From Methanolobus sediminis (GTDB lineage Archaea; Halobacteriota; Methanosarcinia; Methanosarcinales; Methanosarcinaceae), in contig NZ_CP133592.1 in assembly GCF_031312595.1 (NCBI RefSeq), positions 372,001 to 436,000 on the forward strand: a stretch of 64,000 bases of DNA. The letters run 5' to 3'. Positions 1 to 8,616 of the stretch are shown here, piece by piece. The position numbers and the translations under genes were made by a program. The notes under the pieces were generated by a model. It worked only from the letters and a program-made list of their open reading frames with translations. It ran no database searches and was not told the DNA's origin. Position 1 is the first letter of the stretch. Every line of letters starts with the position of its first letter.

Positions 1-2
1 AT

Positions 3-983
3 GCAAGGTCGATACTTTCCACTTTCGCGTCCAGTTGCAAAAACGGACTTATACCGAACCTCTTTCCTGAAAATCCGGCAGATTCACCTGTTTACAACAC
101 AGTAGATGCTTCCCTGTGGTTCGTGCATGCGGCAGGTAAATACCTGGACTATACCGATGATCTGACATTTATTGAGAAGCTCTGGCCGACTATTATGGAT
201 ATTGTAAATAACTATCGCAACGGAACTGACTATGGCATCAGGATGGATGATGATGGACTGATAGAACATGCCGGACAGCTCACATGGATGGATGCAAAAA
301 TAGGAAACTGGGAAGTAACTCCAAGAAGAGGAAAAGCCTGTGAGATCAATGCCCTCTGGTACAATGCACTTGTCTATGCTGCAGATATGGGAGAAAAGCT
401 TGGTAAGGATGTAGCGGGTCTTAGAAAAACTGCTGAGATCACGGCTGAAAGCTTCATGGAGAAATTCCATAATAATGAAAGGAACTGTCTTTATGACTGC
501 ATCTCAGGTTATGGTGAAGACTGGAAAGATGCTTCCATAAGACCCAATCAGGTTTTTGCTGTATCTCTTACCCATACGATGCTGCCACATGAAATTGAAA
601 AGGGAATTGTGGATATAATTAATGAAGAACTGCTTACTCCCTATGGACTACGGACACTCTCACCTGCTGATAGCAGATACATTGGATATTACAAAGGAAA
701 TACTGAGGAAAGAGATGCAGCTTATCATACTGGTACCGTATGGCCATGGCTGCTTGGACCTTATATCACTGCATATGCCAGAGTCTACAAAGACAAAGCT
801 GAAACCAAGGACAAGCTTAGAGATTTGCTGAAAGGAATTAAAAGGCACCTGGACACTGTGTGTATTGGCAGCATATCTGAGATATTTGATGGTGATAATC
901 CTCATGAACCTGGCGGATGTATTTCACAGGCATGGAGTGTAGCTGAAATAATGCGTTGTTATGTTGAAAATATAAAGAAATAG
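3..983 (+). CDS. Glycogen debranching enzyme (amylo-alpha-1,6-glucosidase), C-terminal part
   Basis: The reading frame is already open at the first bases, so the gene starts outside the window; about 327 C-terminal residues are present, ending in TAG at 981-983. The segment begins with the family-typical sequences NGLIPNLFPE and YNTVDASLWF and ends with HTGTVWPW and GGCISQAWSVAE, which mark the catalytic (alpha/alpha)6 barrel of archaeal debranching enzymes (GH133-like). The enzyme would hydrolyse alpha-1,6 branch points of glycogen in the cytoplasm. A glycosyltransferase resembling glycogen synthase lies 118 bases downstream on the same strand and an amylase lies nearby, which supports a role in storage-polysaccharide turnover. 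An internal ATG at 123 is not the true start, because conserved residues lie upstream of it. Confidence 0.88.
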   Translation, partial: ARSILSTFASSCKNGLIPNLFPENPADSPVYNTVDASLWFVHAAGKYLDYTDDLTFIEKLWPTIMDIVNNYRNGTDYGIRMDDDGLIEHAGQLTWMDAKIGNWEVTPRRGKACEINALWYNALVYAADMGEKLGKDVAGLRKTAEITAESFMEKFHNNERNCLYDCISGYGEDWKDASIRPNQVFAVSLTHTMLPHEIEKGIVDIINEELLTPYGLRTLSPADSRYIGYYKGNTEERDAAYHTGTVWPWLLGPYITAYARVYKDKAETKDKLRDLLKGIKRHLDTVCIGSISEIFDGDNPHEPGGCISQAWSVAEIMRCYVENIKK

Positions 984-1101
984 AGATTAGGTTAATATAT
1001 TATTTTAAGGATTTCACACGCAATCTTTAAGAAAGTTTAAATTCATTTTAACATGTAATTTTGGGTTTTATTACAAAAAGCGTGTGGGAATTATGGAATC
1101 A

Positions 1102-2262
1102 ATGAGAATTGCTATGTTCTCATGGGAGAGCCTTCACTCGGCGAAGGTCGGCGGACTGGCACCCCATGTGACTGAGTTATCAGAGCAGCTTGCTAAATTA
1201 GGACATGAAGTCCATATATTTACTCGAAGTGCCTGGTATCGGGATTACGATGAAATAAATGGTGTTCATTATCAAAGATGTAGCTTTGATGAATCCGGGG
1301 ACATAATAGCCCAGATGAACAAGATGTGCGATGCGATGTATTCGCGTTTCATTCAGGTTTCAAAGGATTTCGGGGATTTTGATGTGATCCACGGCCATGA
1401 CTGGCACCCGGTAAATGTATTGAACCGTATCAAATACGAGCTTGGAAAACAGTATGTAATGACATACCATAGTACTGAATGGGGAAGGAACGGAAATGTC
1501 CATGTAAACTCCCCTACAGCCCTTGATGTTTCCCATAGGGAATGGCTGGGAGGGTATGATAGCTCACAGGTAATCATTACTTCGGATAATTTCAAAAAAG
1601 AAGTTCAGGATCTCTATAGTATTCCTGATTACAAAATATCTGTAATCCCAAACGGCATTTCCCCTGGTAAAATGGAGAAAGATGTTGATGCAGGCTCTAT
1701 CAAGAAAGAATATGGCATTCATCCTTACTCTCCGGTCATACTTTTCACAGGTAGAATGCACTACCAGAAAGGTCCGGATATGCTGGTCAGAGCCATCCCT
1801 AAAGTGCTTGATGGGAATAACTGGGGTGCTCACTTCGTATTCATCGGAGAAGGTGAGATGAGGCCATATTGCCAGAATCTTGCAAATGACCTGAACATAG
1901 GTAATTCATGTCATTTCCTGGGCTACTCATCCGATGATGTTCTTAAAGACTGGACTAATGCATGTGATATGACCTGTGTACCGAGCAGGAACGAACCTTT
2001 CGGAATTGTTGTACTTGAATCATGGGATGCAACAAAAGCAGTTGTTGCAACGGACGCTGTTAATATCGTGGACAATTTCCAGAATGGTATCCTGAGTTAC
2101 AGGAACCCGGAATCAATTGCATGGGGTATAAATTACGCCCTTGACGGCCTGGATTCACGAACACCCGGTATGGGTTCGAACGGAAAGAAACTTGTCAAAA
2201 CAAAATTTAGCTGGGATACAATTGCAAAAAACACGGTTGACGCTTATAATAAAATTGAATGA
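1102..2262 (+). CDS. Glycosyltransferase, glycogen-synthase-like (GT4/GT5 fold)
   Basis: This is a GT-B fold glycosyltransferase that probably extends alpha-glucan chains. The N-terminus (MRIAMFSWES then KVGGLAPHVTELS) is the nucleotide-sugar enzyme opening with a Gly-Gly loop. HGHDWHP near residue 100 is typical of glycogen synthases, TGRMHYQKGPDMLV begins the C-terminal Rossmann domain, and EPFGIVVLE near residue 300 is the E-x7-E donor-binding motif. In-frame starts are GTG 1084, ATG 1093 and ATG 1102; I choose 1102 because related proteins begin at the (M)(R/K)IAMFSWE stretch, but none has a clear ribosome site. It follows the debranching enzyme and precedes a tiny winged-helix gene by about 10 bases, so the three may be co-transcribed. 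The donor sugar (ADP- or UDP-glucose) cannot be read from sequence. Confidence 0.82.
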   Translation: MRIAMFSWESLHSAKVGGLAPHVTELSEQLAKLGHEVHIFTRSAWYRDYDEINGVHYQRCSFDESGDIIAQMNKMCDAMYSRFIQVSKDFGDFDVIHGHDWHPVNVLNRIKYELGKQYVMTYHSTEWGRNGNVHVNSPTALDVSHREWLGGYDSSQVIITSDNFKKEVQDLYSIPDYKISVIPNGISPGKMEKDVDAGSIKKEYGIHPYSPVILFTGRMHYQKGPDMLVRAIPKVLDGNNWGAHFVFIGEGEMRPYCQNLANDLNIGNSCHFLGYSSDDVLKDWTNACDMTCVPSRNEPFGIVVLESWDATKAVVATDAVNIVDNFQNGILSYRNPESIAWGINYALDGLDSRTPGMGSNGKKLVKTKFSWDTIAKNTVDAYNKIE

Positions 2263-2271
2263 AGTGATAAT

Positions 2272-2484
2272 ATGGACGAAATGTGTTTAAATATAGGGGA
2301 AGCAGCAGGTTATGTTTACAGACTGCTTGAGAATGAAGAATCCAATATGGCAAATCTTAAAAGCCACCTCAAGGAAAATGGATATGATCAACAGATGGTA
2401 TTCATGGCTATTGGCTGGCTTTCAAGAGAAGACAAGATATGTATGACCAAGAATGGAAATTCATGGTCATTAAAATTGAAATAA
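2272..2484 (+). CDS. Small winged-helix protein (DUF2582 family)
   Basis: This 70-residue protein matches the DUF2582 winged-helix pattern: NIGEAAGYVYRLLE at the start, a basic helix in the middle (LKSHLKENGYD), then the conserved AIGWLSREDKI segment and a short beta wing ending in WSLKLK. Such proteins are stand-alone winged helices without a sensor domain, and their targets are unknown. The start codon lies 10 bases after the glycosyltransferase stop, so the two genes are likely co-transcribed. A role in controlling glycogen synthesis is only a guess from position. A possible terminator hairpin follows at 2510-2534. Confidence 0.72.
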   Translation: MDEMCLNIGEAAGYVYRLLENEESNMANLKSHLKENGYDQQMVFMAIGWLSREDKICMTKNGNSWSLKLK

Positions 2485-2509
2485 ACATATATATCTGACT
2501 TTGTTATCA

Positions 2510-2534
2510 CCTGAGGTCTAAAAGGTCCCTCAGG
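2510..2534 (+). terminator. Inverted repeat after the winged-helix gene
   Basis: CCTGAGG (2510-2516) and CCTCAGG (2528-2534) form a 7-bp stem with an 11-base loop, followed shortly by a T-rich stretch (ATCTTTTCTT). It lies between the glycogen genes and the separately promoted S-layer gene. Termination is inferred from shape and position. Confidence 0.5.
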
Positions 2535-2681
2535 CCATCTTTTCTTACGTAGAGGTCTAAAGTAGACTCATATTTCGATTTTGGATTTTGTATAATAAAT
2601 TACTGGATGTTTCAGAGTAAATTGATATATGTAAACCTCAATAAATTAACTACTTATTAAAAACAGATATAGGGGAATTAT

Positions 2682-5303
2682 ATGATGAATATAAAAAATA
2701 AAAACAATAAAAACTTAGTTTTTAAACCACTGTTTCTGCTTTTAGCAGTGCTTATTTTGACAGGCACTGCCATGGCAGCAAACAACAGCACAGGAAACAG
2801 AATATGGGATGCAGATGAAAATCTCTCTCTTGAATACACCTGGACTGCACTAAGTTATTCAGGATTTTACTATGACCTTGACTCAGGTGTCGGGTCAGAA
2901 ACACTCACAATCACCCTTGACAGTGACAGCGACAGAAGCATTGGAGACGGTGACCTTGAGTATTCAACAACACCAATCGATACTGATTTTGAACATGACG
3001 ACTGGGGTTCATATCAGGTAATCGGATTTATGGCAGAAAGATACTTCGCAGGCTATACCGATGATACGGAATTTGCAGATGACAGTGTTAGCCTGATATC
3101 AGACGGCATACTTGCAAAAGTACTGCTTGACGATGATGAAAAGATCTCACTTTATTCAGGTTCCTCACTCATACTTGAAGAAGGATATGAACTTGAAGTT
3201 GTGGAAGTAGACCTGAATGGCGACAGTGTCATGGTAACACTCTCACAGGATGGAGACCAACTTGATACAAGTATTGTTTCCGCAGATGATGATTATGTAT
3301 ATGAGAAAGAGATTGGTACTGATGATGAAGTTCCAATAATTGCAGTACACTTCAACAATATCTTCCAGGGAACTGAAACAAATGCAGTGTTTGTTGAGGG
3401 CGTCTTCCAGATATCCGAAGACTATGTTGAAATCGAATCAGGAGATTCTTTCGGAAAGATGGAAGTTAAGACCTTAAGTTCTGACATGATCACAATGGAG
3501 AACTCAGATGGCATTTCACTTGGAAGAGGTGACACAGTCAGCATAATGGGTAAACTGAAATTCATCGTTGCAGATGACAGCACCCTGAGATTTGGCCCTG
3601 TACTTGACATGTCAGACCCTGGAACCTATGAACTTAGAGGTACAGTGGCAGAAGATGAAGAACTCACATGGACACCACTGAACTTTGAAGGTTTCTACTA
3701 CAACATTGATGAGGGCGTAGGAACAGAATCACTTGAGATCAAAGACCTTGGTGGAAGGACTATAGATGATGGTGACCTTGTTTACAGGAGTGTCCCACTT
3801 GATGTGAGCTTTGAACACGATGACTGGGGAGACTTCCAGGTTGTCGGTTTCATGGCAGAGAAATACTTTGCCGGATATCCGGATAATGAATTTACTGATG
3901 ATGTAAGCCTGCTTTCAGACGGCAAACTATCAAAAGTACTCATTGATGATGACAGTAAGAACTCACTTTACTCTGGCTCATCATTGATACTGGAAGACGG
4001 ATATGAACTTGCAGTAGTGGAAGTTGATACAAATGGTGACAGTGTCATGGTAAATCTCTTACAGAATGGAGATGAGGTAGACACATCAATTGTATCTTCA
4101 GACGATGATTATGTCTACGAGAAAGATATTGGATCAGTAGATAATGTGCCTGTAATTGTCGTGCACTTCGATGAAATATTCCAGGGTACTGAGACAAATG
4201 CAGTATTTATTGAAGGTATCTTCCAGATATCAGAAGACCTTGTAGAGATATCAGACAACGAAAAATTCGGTGAGATGGAAGTTACAAGTTTCTCATCAGA
4301 TGAGATCGTCCTTAAGAACGAGGATTCAATCTCACTCACAAGAGGAAAGATCATTGACATTATGGGTGATATTTCATTCAATGTTGCCGACTCTGGTGAT
4401 GTACGCTACTATCCTTTCGTTGAAGTTTCCACCGAGCCAACTGAATCTCTTGCAATAGAAATCGATTCTGTGGTGAAAGAAGACGAAGAAATTGACATCG
4501 AAGTTACATCCAGAGGTGCTGCTGTAAGTGGTGCTACCGTAATGTTTGGAGATGATGAAGCTGGAACTACAGGTACTGATGGAACTATTTCTTACACCCC
4601 TGGTACAGCCGGCACTTTTACAGTAACTGCTGAAAAGGACGGATATGTTTCTGCAAGCGAGAAGGTAGAAGTTATCTCTTCTGATGATGCTACAAAGAAG
4701 CTTATCATTGAAGTATCACCTGAGAGTGTTGTTGAAGAAGACATCATCACAATTTCAGTTATGACTGCAATCGGAGGCGATGCTGTTGAGGATGTACAGG
4801 TCTACTATGACAACAACCTCATAGGAACCACTGACGCGGACGGCACAGTTACCTACACCGTAAAAGAGACAGGAATGCACAAACTTGAAACTTCAGCAAG
4901 CAACTACCTTGATGCAGAGCTTAATCTTGAGGTTCTTGCCCTGGAAGCAAAGTTCACATACTCAAACCTCCAGGTAAGCCCAATACTTGTGAAAACAGGT
5001 GAAGATGTTACTGTAACTGTGGATGTAACAAACACAGGAACAGCAGCAGGTGACAAGGATGTTGAGCTAATGGTCAATGGAACAACTGTGAACTCACAGA
5101 GTGTTTCACTTGATACAGATGAATCAACTACTTTGACATTCACAGTCTCTGAAGAGGAAGCAGGAACCTATGAGGTCCAGGTTGGCAGTTCTACAGCAAC
5201 TTTTGATGTTGAAAAGAGCTCCATCCCGGGTCCGGGAATTCTGGTATCTGTAATGGCATTCATTGCTGTTGCAATGCTGATACGCAGGAAAGAGAACAAA
5301 TAA
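2682..5303 (+). CDS. Major-type S-layer surface protein, two S-layer domains plus Ig-like stalk
   Basis: This 873-residue surface protein has a signal peptide (residues 1 to about 33, cleavage after TGTAMA). Two tandem copies of the methanosarcinal S-layer duplication domain follow (roughly 36-305 and 315-575, each with the WTxLxxxGFYYxxxxGVG(S/T)E(S/T)L opening and a DDxYVYEK segment). Next come two carboxypeptidase-regulatory or Ig-like domains (about 580-750), a CARDB-like domain (about 755-845), and a C-terminal hydrophobic segment with a basic tail (RRKENK). The last part begins IPGPG, a variant of the PGF-CTERM archaeosortase signal. The composition is acidic, as expected for a cell envelope layer. 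GGGGAATT upstream of the ATG may serve as ribosome site. It could be the main lattice protein or a paralogue; sequence alone does not decide. Confidence 0.9.
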   Translation: MMNIKNKNNKNLVFKPLFLLLAVLILTGTAMAANNSTGNRIWDADENLSLEYTWTALSYSGFYYDLDSGVGSETLTITLDSDSDRSIGDGDLEYSTTPIDTDFEHDDWGSYQVIGFMAERYFAGYTDDTEFADDSVSLISDGILAKVLLDDDEKISLYSGSSLILEEGYELEVVEVDLNGDSVMVTLSQDGDQLDTSIVSADDDYVYEKEIGTDDEVPIIAVHFNNIFQGTETNAVFVEGVFQISEDYVEIESGDSFGKMEVKTLSSDMITMENSDGISLGRGDTVSIMGKLKFIVADDSTLRFGPVLDMSDPGTYELRGTVAEDEELTWTPLNFEGFYYNIDEGVGTESLEIKDLGGRTIDDGDLVYRSVPLDVSFEHDDWGDFQVVGFMAEKYFAGYPDNEFTDDVSLLSDGKLSKVLIDDDSKNSLYSGSSLILEDGYELAVVEVDTNGDSVMVNLLQNGDEVDTSIVSSDDDYVYEKDIGSVDNVPVIVVHFDEIFQGTETNAVFIEGIFQISEDLVEISDNEKFGEMEVTSFSSDEIVLKNEDSISLTRGKIIDIMGDISFNVADSGDVRYYPFVEVSTEPTESLAIEIDSVVKEDEEIDIEVTSRGAAVSGATVMFGDDEAGTTGTDGTISYTPGTAGTFTVTAEKDGYVSASEKVEVISSDDATKKLIIEVSPESVVEEDIITISVMTAIGGDAVEDVQVYYDNNLIGTTDADGTVTYTVKETGMHKLETSASNYLDAELNLEVLALEAKFTYSNLQVSPILVKTGEDVTVTVDVTNTGTAAGDKDVELMVNGTTVNSQSVSLDTDESTTLTFTVSEEEAGTYEVQVGSSTATFDVEKSSIPGPGILVSVMAFIAVAMLIRRKENK

Positions 5304-5326
5304 GGAAAGAACTTAAAAGTAAATTT

Positions 5327-5348
5327 GTACCTGCATTTGTGCAGGTAC
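5327..5348 (+). terminator. Terminator hairpin after the S-layer gene
   Basis: GTACCTGCA (5327-5335) and TGCAGGTAC (5340-5348) form a perfect 9-bp stem with a 4-base loop, followed by a T-rich tract (TTTAACTATTTTTTG). It sits between two convergent genes, the S-layer gene and the amylase, and could stop transcription from either side. Confidence 0.75.
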
Positions 5349-5415
5349 TTTAACTATTTTTTGTAAATCATTTTTCTACAGTATAAAACTGATTTGTTTT
5401 GAATAAACCGGGACA

Positions 5416-7143
5416 CTATCCCTGTTTTAAAATTGCCATTGAATAAGGTTCCAATGATACCTTTACAAACATTGTGGAATCTGACTGTTCAATTAAATAC
5501 TCATTATCAGAGTGAAGCAGGTCTTTCATTTTTTGTCCTGCTGAATGAAGGTTGCTGTCTACAACAATGCAATCGCTACGGGATTCAGAATCAAGATTTA
5601 GAGCAACAAGTATCTCTGTTGTATCAAGTATTCGTGAATAAGCCAGAATACAATTGCCAGTTGACGGATGAGAGAACTCCTTTCCTGTTTCAGAAGTCTG
5701 CCTGAAATATTGCCTTCCATAGCGAAGTGCTGGTTCTGAAAGCCTTATGCCTGCAACTCTGGATATGTCTTTGTAGATTGGATTATCAGGATTGAAGAAA
5801 TGATATCCTTTCGTTCCGAAAGCTCCCCATTCACCACCAAACATACACTCCCGGATATATACATCATCCTCGCCTCCACCATCAAAACCCTGTTCTGTGC
5901 CGTAATAGATGCAGGGTATACCCTGGCTTGTGAGTAAATATGTCATTGCAAGAACAACCTGCTGATGAATGGTGTTCCCATACATGAAACGCCTGTATGG
6001 CCTTATCATCTGGTCATGATTATCTACGAAGGTCACAAAATACCGGCCAGCTTCTCCGTGATCCGTATAAAGGTTCCTGAAGGCATCATACCTATTCCTG
6101 AGAACTGATGGTTCATTGAACCCTTTTATTACTTCCTCAAGCACAAAATAAAGTGGGAAATCAAGAGCTGCATCCAGGGACGGGAAGCGCTCATTGGTTC
6201 CGGGAATACGACTGTTGCGACCAATATATTGCTGTATTGTGGTGTCATCGCCAACAATTTCCCCGAAAATGAAGAAATTGTGTTTGCCGATGGATTTCGC
6301 ATATTCCTTGATGGCATTACAGAAGATGGCTGTGGAACTGGATTCCAGATGCTTCACTGTGTCCATTCTAAAACCATCGATATCTGTTGTCTTTATCCAG
6401 TACTTGTAAGCCTTGATCAGAGTGTCAAGAACATCGTACCTGCGTACATCAAGTTCTTTCAGCGTGAAAAAATCACCATTTACCGCCTGTTCATTGTCGT
6501 TCCAGTCTGTAATCTGGCCTCTTCTCTTGTAACATTCAGGATCCTGAAGTTCCTCCGGCCAGACAGCATCGTTTTCACCAATAATGTTCTGATCATTATC
6601 AGTGGGAAAAGTACGCCATTTACCAAAATCAAAAGGACCGGGGGCATCTTTCCAGTAATAGTACGGATAACTGCCAGGATATGACCAGTTATCTCCAGTA
6701 TGGTTGATTATGATATCCAGAATTACGTACATATCCCGGCTGTGGGCTTCTTTTACAAGTTCCTGCAGGTCTTCCAGAGATCCGAACCGCTCATCAACCC
6801 TCAGAAAATCCTGAATTCCATAACCGTGATAACTGTCCTCCTTTTCCTGCCGGTTCCTGAATACCGGACTTAACCAGATAGCATTGGCACCCAGACCTTT
6901 GATATAATCAAGTCTTCGGGTTATGCCTTTTATATTACCGCCCTGGAACTTTTTCCCCTGTGAGATATCAAGCTCCTGCGACTCTGATGAACTGCTGTAA
7001 GCTTCTGTATCCACCGCATTGTTGTCAAACCTGTCCACCAGCAAAAAATAAATGAACACATCCCTCCAGTCTGAAGGAGATGGAAAAACACTATTTTGAA
7101 TATCGAAGTTAATGTCTTTAACAGATTGGATATTTTCTCCCAT
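5416..7143 (-). CDS. Alpha-amylase family glycosidase (GH13)
   Basis: This 575-residue protein carries all four GH13 regions in order: DIIINH near residue 140, GFRMDTVKH with the nucleophile Asp near residue 257, FGEIVGDD with the acid Glu near residue 296, and FVDNHD near residue 375. The N-terminus (DWRDVFIYFLLVDRFDN) is the usual barrel entry of cyclomaltodextrinase and neopullulanase-like enzymes. No signal peptide is visible, so it should act in the cytoplasm on stored glucan. The C-terminal beta domain is short. It converges with the S-layer gene and belongs functionally with the debranching enzyme and glycosyltransferase. Exact specificity (amylase, maltodextrinase or branching) is not decided by these motifs. 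AGGGATTC just upstream of ATG 7143 is a plausible ribosome site. Confidence 0.88.
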   Translation of the reverse strand: MGENIQSVKDINFDIQNSVFPSPSDWRDVFIYFLLVDRFDNNAVDTEAYSSSSESQELDISQGKKFQGGNIKGITRRLDYIKGLGANAIWLSPVFRNRQEKEDSYHGYGIQDFLRVDERFGSLEDLQELVKEAHSRDMYVILDIIINHTGDNWSYPGSYPYYYWKDAPGPFDFGKWRTFPTDNDQNIIGENDAVWPEELQDPECYKRRGQITDWNDNEQAVNGDFFTLKELDVRRYDVLDTLIKAYKYWIKTTDIDGFRMDTVKHLESSSTAIFCNAIKEYAKSIGKHNFFIFGEIVGDDTTIQQYIGRNSRIPGTNERFPSLDAALDFPLYFVLEEVIKGFNEPSVLRNRYDAFRNLYTDHGEAGRYFVTFVDNHDQMIRPYRRFMYGNTIHQQVVLAMTYLLTSQGIPCIYYGTEQGFDGGGEDDVYIRECMFGGEWGAFGTKGYHFFNPDNPIYKDISRVAGIRLSEPALRYGRQYFRQTSETGKEFSHPSTGNCILAYSRILDTTEILVALNLDSESRSDCIVVDSNLHSAGQKMKDLLHSDNEYLIEQSDSTMFVKVSLEPYSMAILKQG

Positions 7144-7219
7144 ATGAATCCCTGTTAATTATTGTATCTTAAAGATAATAATCGTTTGTACCCTGTGCAG
7201 AAATTAGAATCGTATAAAA

Positions 7220-7648
7220 TCAGTCACGCATATCTGAGCATATAAGCATGAAGTCATCTCTGGAAATTGAGCGAAAACCATTTCTGAGAAACATACCCCA
7301 ACGGGCTTTATTATTGATAAACTCCAGTTGAGGTATCAGCGGCCTGATATCTGTTTCATGGATGTCGGCAAGATATTCAACCTCACGCCGATATTGTTTA
7401 AATGAAGCCGAAAGGTTCACTTGAAATACCTCTTCTCCGGTAACCCTTGCAATTGCCATGAATCTCTGATATGGTTTGGTATCGCCGTATATTCTTTTTG
7501 GAGAATAGTATGCTATCCAGTCACCAATATGCATTTTTTCCAGAGGAGAACTCCTGCCGTGAGAAGCCTGTGTAAATCCCCCATGTATCCCTGCAAATAC
7601 ATGATCTCTGGACGCAACTATGAGCCAGTATCCAATCTTATTTTGCAT
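7220..7648 (-). CDS. EVE domain protein (UPF0310-like)
   Basis: This 142-residue protein fits the EVE domain, a PUA-like fold that binds modified bases in nucleic acid. Features are the start YWLIVASRDHV, the segment HGRSSPLEKMHIGDWIAYYSP, then FMAIARVTGEEVFQV and the end RWGMFLRNGFRSISRDDF. In family terms it belongs with the small UPF0310/EVE proteins rather than with larger restriction-linked fusions. It stands alone between the amylase and a small membrane protein, all on the minus strand, and no restriction or modification gene is nearby. Its target here is unknown. Confidence 0.82.
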   Translation of the reverse strand: MQNKIGYWLIVASRDHVFAGIHGGFTQASHGRSSPLEKMHIGDWIAYYSPKRIYGDTKPYQRFMAIARVTGEEVFQVNLSASFKQYRREVEYLADIHETDIRPLIPQLEFINNKARWGMFLRNGFRSISRDDFMLICSDMRD

Positions 7649-7677
7649 ATTTAAGACTCAATCCTGATAGTCAGCTT

Positions 7678-7902
7678 TTACTTTTTAGCTGTACTAAAAC
7701 CTATCAGGGAATATGGAAGACAGTGCCGTGTTATTGATGAAAACAAACCAACAAGTGCAATTAAAGCTAGTATCCACTGCCATATACCTGGTGATACCAG
7801 ATTCATTGCAAGGACAATTATTGCAAGGGTTCCCAAAAGTGCCCTGATATAAAGATCAATACCGCCCACATTCTCCTTGAATAACAATTCATTCATATCC
7901 AT
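7678..7902 (-). CDS. Small membrane protein, DUF2892 (YgaP transmembrane-domain type)
   Basis: This 74-residue protein has the DUF2892 opening KENVGGIDLYIRALLG followed by two hydrophobic segments (AIIVLAMNLVSPG and WILALIALVGLFSSI) and the typical end RHCLPYSLIG, including a Cys-Pro pair. The family is found alone or fused to rhodanese domains; its role is unclear. GGGAGTGA just before ATG 7902 supports this start. It is 29 bases upstream of the EVE gene on the same strand and the two may share a transcript. Confidence 0.8.
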   Translation of the reverse strand: MDMNELLFKENVGGIDLYIRALLGTLAIIVLAMNLVSPGIWQWILALIALVGLFSSITRHCLPYSLIGFSTAKK

Positions 7903-8089
7903 ATTTTCACTCCCTTAAATCAATTGAACAGAATTATAAGTAAATGATATTCTGAACAAAGAAAATATGAACGAACTTACAGATAAAAGGTTCTGATATG
8001 TAATTAGAAAAGAGTGAAGTACATCAGCCAGGTGTATAAAACTAAAGATTATTCTAAATCGATACTCCATATAAAGTAATAAAATAAGA

Positions 8090-8599
8090 TTATGCGGGAA
8101 TAATACCCGCACTTTCCAGATTACTCATCATCTTTTTCTGTTCATCTGTGAATACTCGTTCAATATCCAGAAGTACAAGCAATCTGCCATCAATCTTTCC
8201 AACACCCTGTATATATCGCTCACTTACACCTTTTGTGATAATATCAGGTGCTTTGTCAATATCGTCTGTAGATATCCTTAGTACCTCAGTAACAGAGTCA
8301 ACAATCATCCCTGCAGTAAGGTTACCCAATTCCACAACCACAATACGTGAACTGGCATCTTTTGTGCTGCTCATCAGACCAAACCTTTTAGCAAGATCTA
8401 TAACAGGGACCAGACATCCCCTCAAATTAATCATGCCTTCCACATAGCTAAGTGTTTGAGGAATATTAGTGATCTCAGGAACACGGATAATTTCTTTTAC
8501 TCTTGATATATCAATACCGAATTCTTCATCGGAAAGCTGGCATATAACCAGTTGGAGCAGCTCTTCTGTTGAGCTGCCATCCTTCACGAATTCTTCCAT
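8090..8599 (-). CDS. cheW: CheW chemotaxis coupling protein
   Basis: This 169-residue CheW-like protein should couple chemoreceptors to the CheA kinase. The N-terminal extension of about 15 residues precedes the CheW core: QLVICQLSDEEFGIDISRVKEI, then ITNIPQTLSYVEGMINLRGCLVPVIDLAKRF, where the NLRG and PVIDL motifs are diagnostic, and a final LLVLLDIERVF. It begins 17 bases after the stop of the large chemoreceptor, with GAGG in the gap, so the pair is an operon and CheW may be dedicated to that receptor. No cheA, cheY, cheB or cheR lies in this window. A terminator hairpin overlaps its stop codon. Confidence 0.92.
   Translation of the reverse strand: MEEFVKDGSSTEELLQLVICQLSDEEFGIDISRVKEIIRVPEITNIPQTLSYVEGMINLRGCLVPVIDLAKRFGLMSSTKDASSRIVVVELGNLTAGMIVDSVTEVLRISTDDIDKAPDIITKGVSERYIQGVGKIDGRLLVLLDIERVFTDEQKKMMSNLESAGIIPA
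8093..8111 (-). terminator. Terminator at the end of the receptor-cheW operon
   Basis: TGCGGG and CCCGCA (8093-8098 and 8106-8111) form a 6-bp stem around a 7-base loop at the end of cheW. On the minus strand it is followed by the stop codon and a T-rich run (TAATCTTATTTTATT). Confidence 0.6.
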
Positions 8600-8616
8600 C
8601 TGGATTCCTCGCTTTA

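Noticed and set aside
84-470. 128-codon minus-strand frame at the window start
   Set aside because: It lies opposite the debranching enzyme, whose conserved residues are on the plus strand.
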